This document shows, piece by piece, positions 63,009 to 64,000 of a stretch of DNA of 64,000 bases. The stretch is taken from NCBI GenBank assembly GCA_036337295.1, contig JAYZEN010000001.1, positions 1,406,034 through 1,470,033 of the forward strand, in the 5' to 3' direction. Numbering within the stretch: position 1 is the first letter of the stretch; every line of letters starts with the position of its first letter. The notes beneath the pieces are model-generated. The model was not told the DNA's origin. It ran no database searches and saw nothing but the letters and a program-made list of their open reading frames with translations. Made by a program: the position numbers and the translations under genes. This stretch comes from Ketobacter sp036337295 (lineage in GTDB: Bacteria > Pseudomonadota > Gammaproteobacteria > Pseudomonadales > Ketobacteraceae).

Positions 63009-63587
63009 ATGGCACAACTGGTAAAAATTCAGGCACAACAGGCCAGTGAGATTCTCAAGCATTTCGAGTTGAGTGAAGACGCCATTGAGTTCGCCGAGAA
63101 AGGGGCACTCCCACCCGCTGACTTTATTGATCAGCTGGTGCAGTCCAACTTCTATTTTGATGCCGTTAAGTTTCTGGCCCACGCCCTGCCGAAACGGGAG
63201 GCCATCTGGTGGGCGTGTATGGCGGTGAAGAAAACCCTGCCGGCGGACGCCCCAGCCCCCCAACAGGCCGCGCTCAATGCAGCGGAGCAATGGGCGATTC
63301 AACCCACCGAGGAAAACCGCCAGCTGGCCAAAGCCTGGAGTGAGAAGACCCAGAACAAATCCGCCCCCAGCTGGGCCGCCACCGCCGCCTTCTGGAGTGG
63401 CGGCAGCATGGCCAAGCCCGGCGAACCGGACATGCCCGCCCCGCCTTATCTGTACGCCCATGCCGTGGCTGGCGCCATCTCCATGGCCGCCTTCAGCCCC
63501 GATCCGGAGAACGCTGCCGAGCAGTTCCAGCTGTTTATCCGTCAGGCGCTGGATCTCGCAGCCGGTGGCCGGGGTGAGGTAGCCTGA
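63009..63587 (+). CDS. Conserved protein adjacent to hcp (resembles DUF6931)
   Basis: A 192-residue cytosolic protein, Ala-rich and helical: FIDQLVQSNFYFDAVKFLAHAL, then the signature REAIWWACMAVKK, and a Gly-rich linker AAFWSGGSMAKPGEPDMPAPPY. The REAIWWACMA motif resembles DUF6931, a family I associate with type VI secretion loci; the name is a recollection and not verified here. It lies 272 bases upstream of hcp on the same strand. ATG 63009 has AGCGGGAA upstream, and longer in-frame extension into the AraC-type gene is a shadow. Confidence 0.65.
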   Translation: MAQLVKIQAQQASEILKHFELSEDAIEFAEKGALPPADFIDQLVQSNFYFDAVKFLAHALPKREAIWWACMAVKKTLPADAPAPQQAALNAAEQWAIQPTEENRQLAKAWSEKTQNKSAPSWAATAAFWSGGSMAKPGEPDMPAPPYLYAHAVAGAISMAAFSPDPENAAEQFQLFIRQALDLAAGGRGEVA

Positions 63588-63751
63588 ATAGCGCAGTGAC
63601 ACTGGAGCGCACGCCACCCTGTCACAACACCAAACAGTGACATGTCAATTTACCCCAGGGACACAGCACCTCTCTTCCAACGGCCGGCCTGAATTCGGCC
63701 CCACCTCACAGAAAATCCATTTTATCCTTACATATCAACAACTTAAAAACT

Positions 63752-63767
63752 TGGCACGCAAGTTGAT
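63752..63767 (+). promoter_or_regulatory. Probable sigma-54 promoter of hcp
   Basis: TGGCAC-GCAAG-TTGA matches the sigma-54 -24/-12 consensus TGGCAC-N5-TTGC with one mismatch (A for C in the last base) and correct spacing. It lies about 92 bases before the hcp ATG. Hcp genes in Vibrio, Aeromonas and Pseudomonas often use sigma-54. Confidence 0.6.
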
Positions 63768-63859
63768 TAGTAAGAGTCAAGCAACACCGAAACGCAGTAA
63801 CCAATACACAAAGCATTACACAAACCGACTCAGACAAAGAACTCTCAGGAGAGAACACC

Positions 63860-64000
63860 ATGGCTATTTACATGAACTACAACAAACTGGCGATCAAAGG
63901 CAACGTAACAGCAAAAGGTTATGAAGACTGGATTGAACTGGACTCTGTGAGCCTGGGCTGCGGCCGCGGCATCACCATGGAAGTGGGCAACATGGCCAAC
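63860..64000 (+). CDS. hcp: Type VI secretion tube protein Hcp, 5' part only
   Basis: Only the first 47 codons lie in the window: MAIYMNYNKLAIKGNVTAKG, then EDWIELDSVSLGCGRGITME. The LKG-x-V...W-I-E-x-x-S-x-S-x-G-x-x-R-x-I motif is typical of Hcp (DUF796). Hcp forms the hexameric rings of the T6SS tube that carries effectors into target cells. AGGAGAGAACACC precedes the ATG. The gene is cut by the window edge, so nothing can be said about its C-terminus. Confidence 0.9.
   Translation, partial: MAIYMNYNKLAIKGNVTAKGYEDWIELDSVSLGCGRGITMEVGNMAN

Overview
The window looks like chromosomal DNA of a GC-rich, aerobic gammaproteobacterium. The gene set suggests a marine, lipid- or hydrocarbon-using lineage (Oceanospirillales/Pseudomonadales, Alcanivorax- or Ketobacter-like): a DUF1302/DUF1329 outer-envelope pair, several acyl-CoA and aldehyde/alcohol enzymes, three AraC-type regulators with a long N-terminal domain, MsrPQ, an AcrAB-type pump and a type VI secretion gene. 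The genus is an inference from gene content. I saw no tRNA, rRNA, IS element, phage gene or CRISPR array.

Layout. (1) 47-7575: a GAK system (ATP-Grasp, Amphi-Trp, HprK-like Kinase), named by comparative genomics but, to my knowledge, without a known biochemical function. Six tightly packed minus-strand genes encode a PhoU-like/APH-like fusion, an ATP-grasp enzyme, HprK-related kinase B, a histidine phosphatase, a metallophosphoesterase and the amphi-Trp protein; a divergent CofD-like gene completes the set. This is the best candidate for an undescribed system here. (2) 7614-14398: pstSCAB-phoU behind a clear Pho box, with an intercistronic hairpin after pstS. (3) 14515-18087: a TRAP transporter whose membrane subunits (plus strand) and binding protein (minus strand) are separated by an acyl-CoA thioesterase. 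(4) 18206-20377: uvrD, with a terminator-like hairpin upstream. (5) 20720-24099: DUF1302/DUF1329 pair. (6) 24143-28453: a possibly structured leader, a coiled-coil protein with a hydrolase-like domain lacking its serine, and three exported proteins of unknown function.

(7) 28608-35863: a membrane diguanylate cyclase, a chemoreceptor, and a run of periplasmic redox genes (di-haem peroxidase, cupredoxin, two-haem cytochrome, MsrP, MsrQ) that look co-transcribed with the chemoreceptor. (8) 35960-39058: iron-type alcohol dehydrogenase, hot-dog thioesterase and aldehyde dehydrogenase. (9) 39070-44465: hybrid histidine kinase, P-type ATPase and a small unknown protein with hexacodon repeats in its leader. 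(10) 44583-49782: TetR repressor divergent from an AcrAB-like efflux operon, with a palindromic AcrR-like operator between them. (11) 49834-52782: dienelactone hydrolase, UbiA-family prenyltransferase and an AraC-type regulator. (12) 52853-53933: an AT-rich island with one membrane-anchored orphan.

(13) 53934-62892: SnoaL-like protein, CoA transferase/racemase, two AraC-type regulators, PF10118 diiron-type protein, DUF4334 protein, Dps, an outer-membrane barrel, a membrane-anchored redoxin and a class II aldolase. (14) 63009-64000: a conserved protein resembling DUF6931 and the start of hcp (type VI secretion), cut by the window edge, with a probable sigma-54 promoter in front. Calls come from reading the translated sequence and recalling family motifs; no database search was run.
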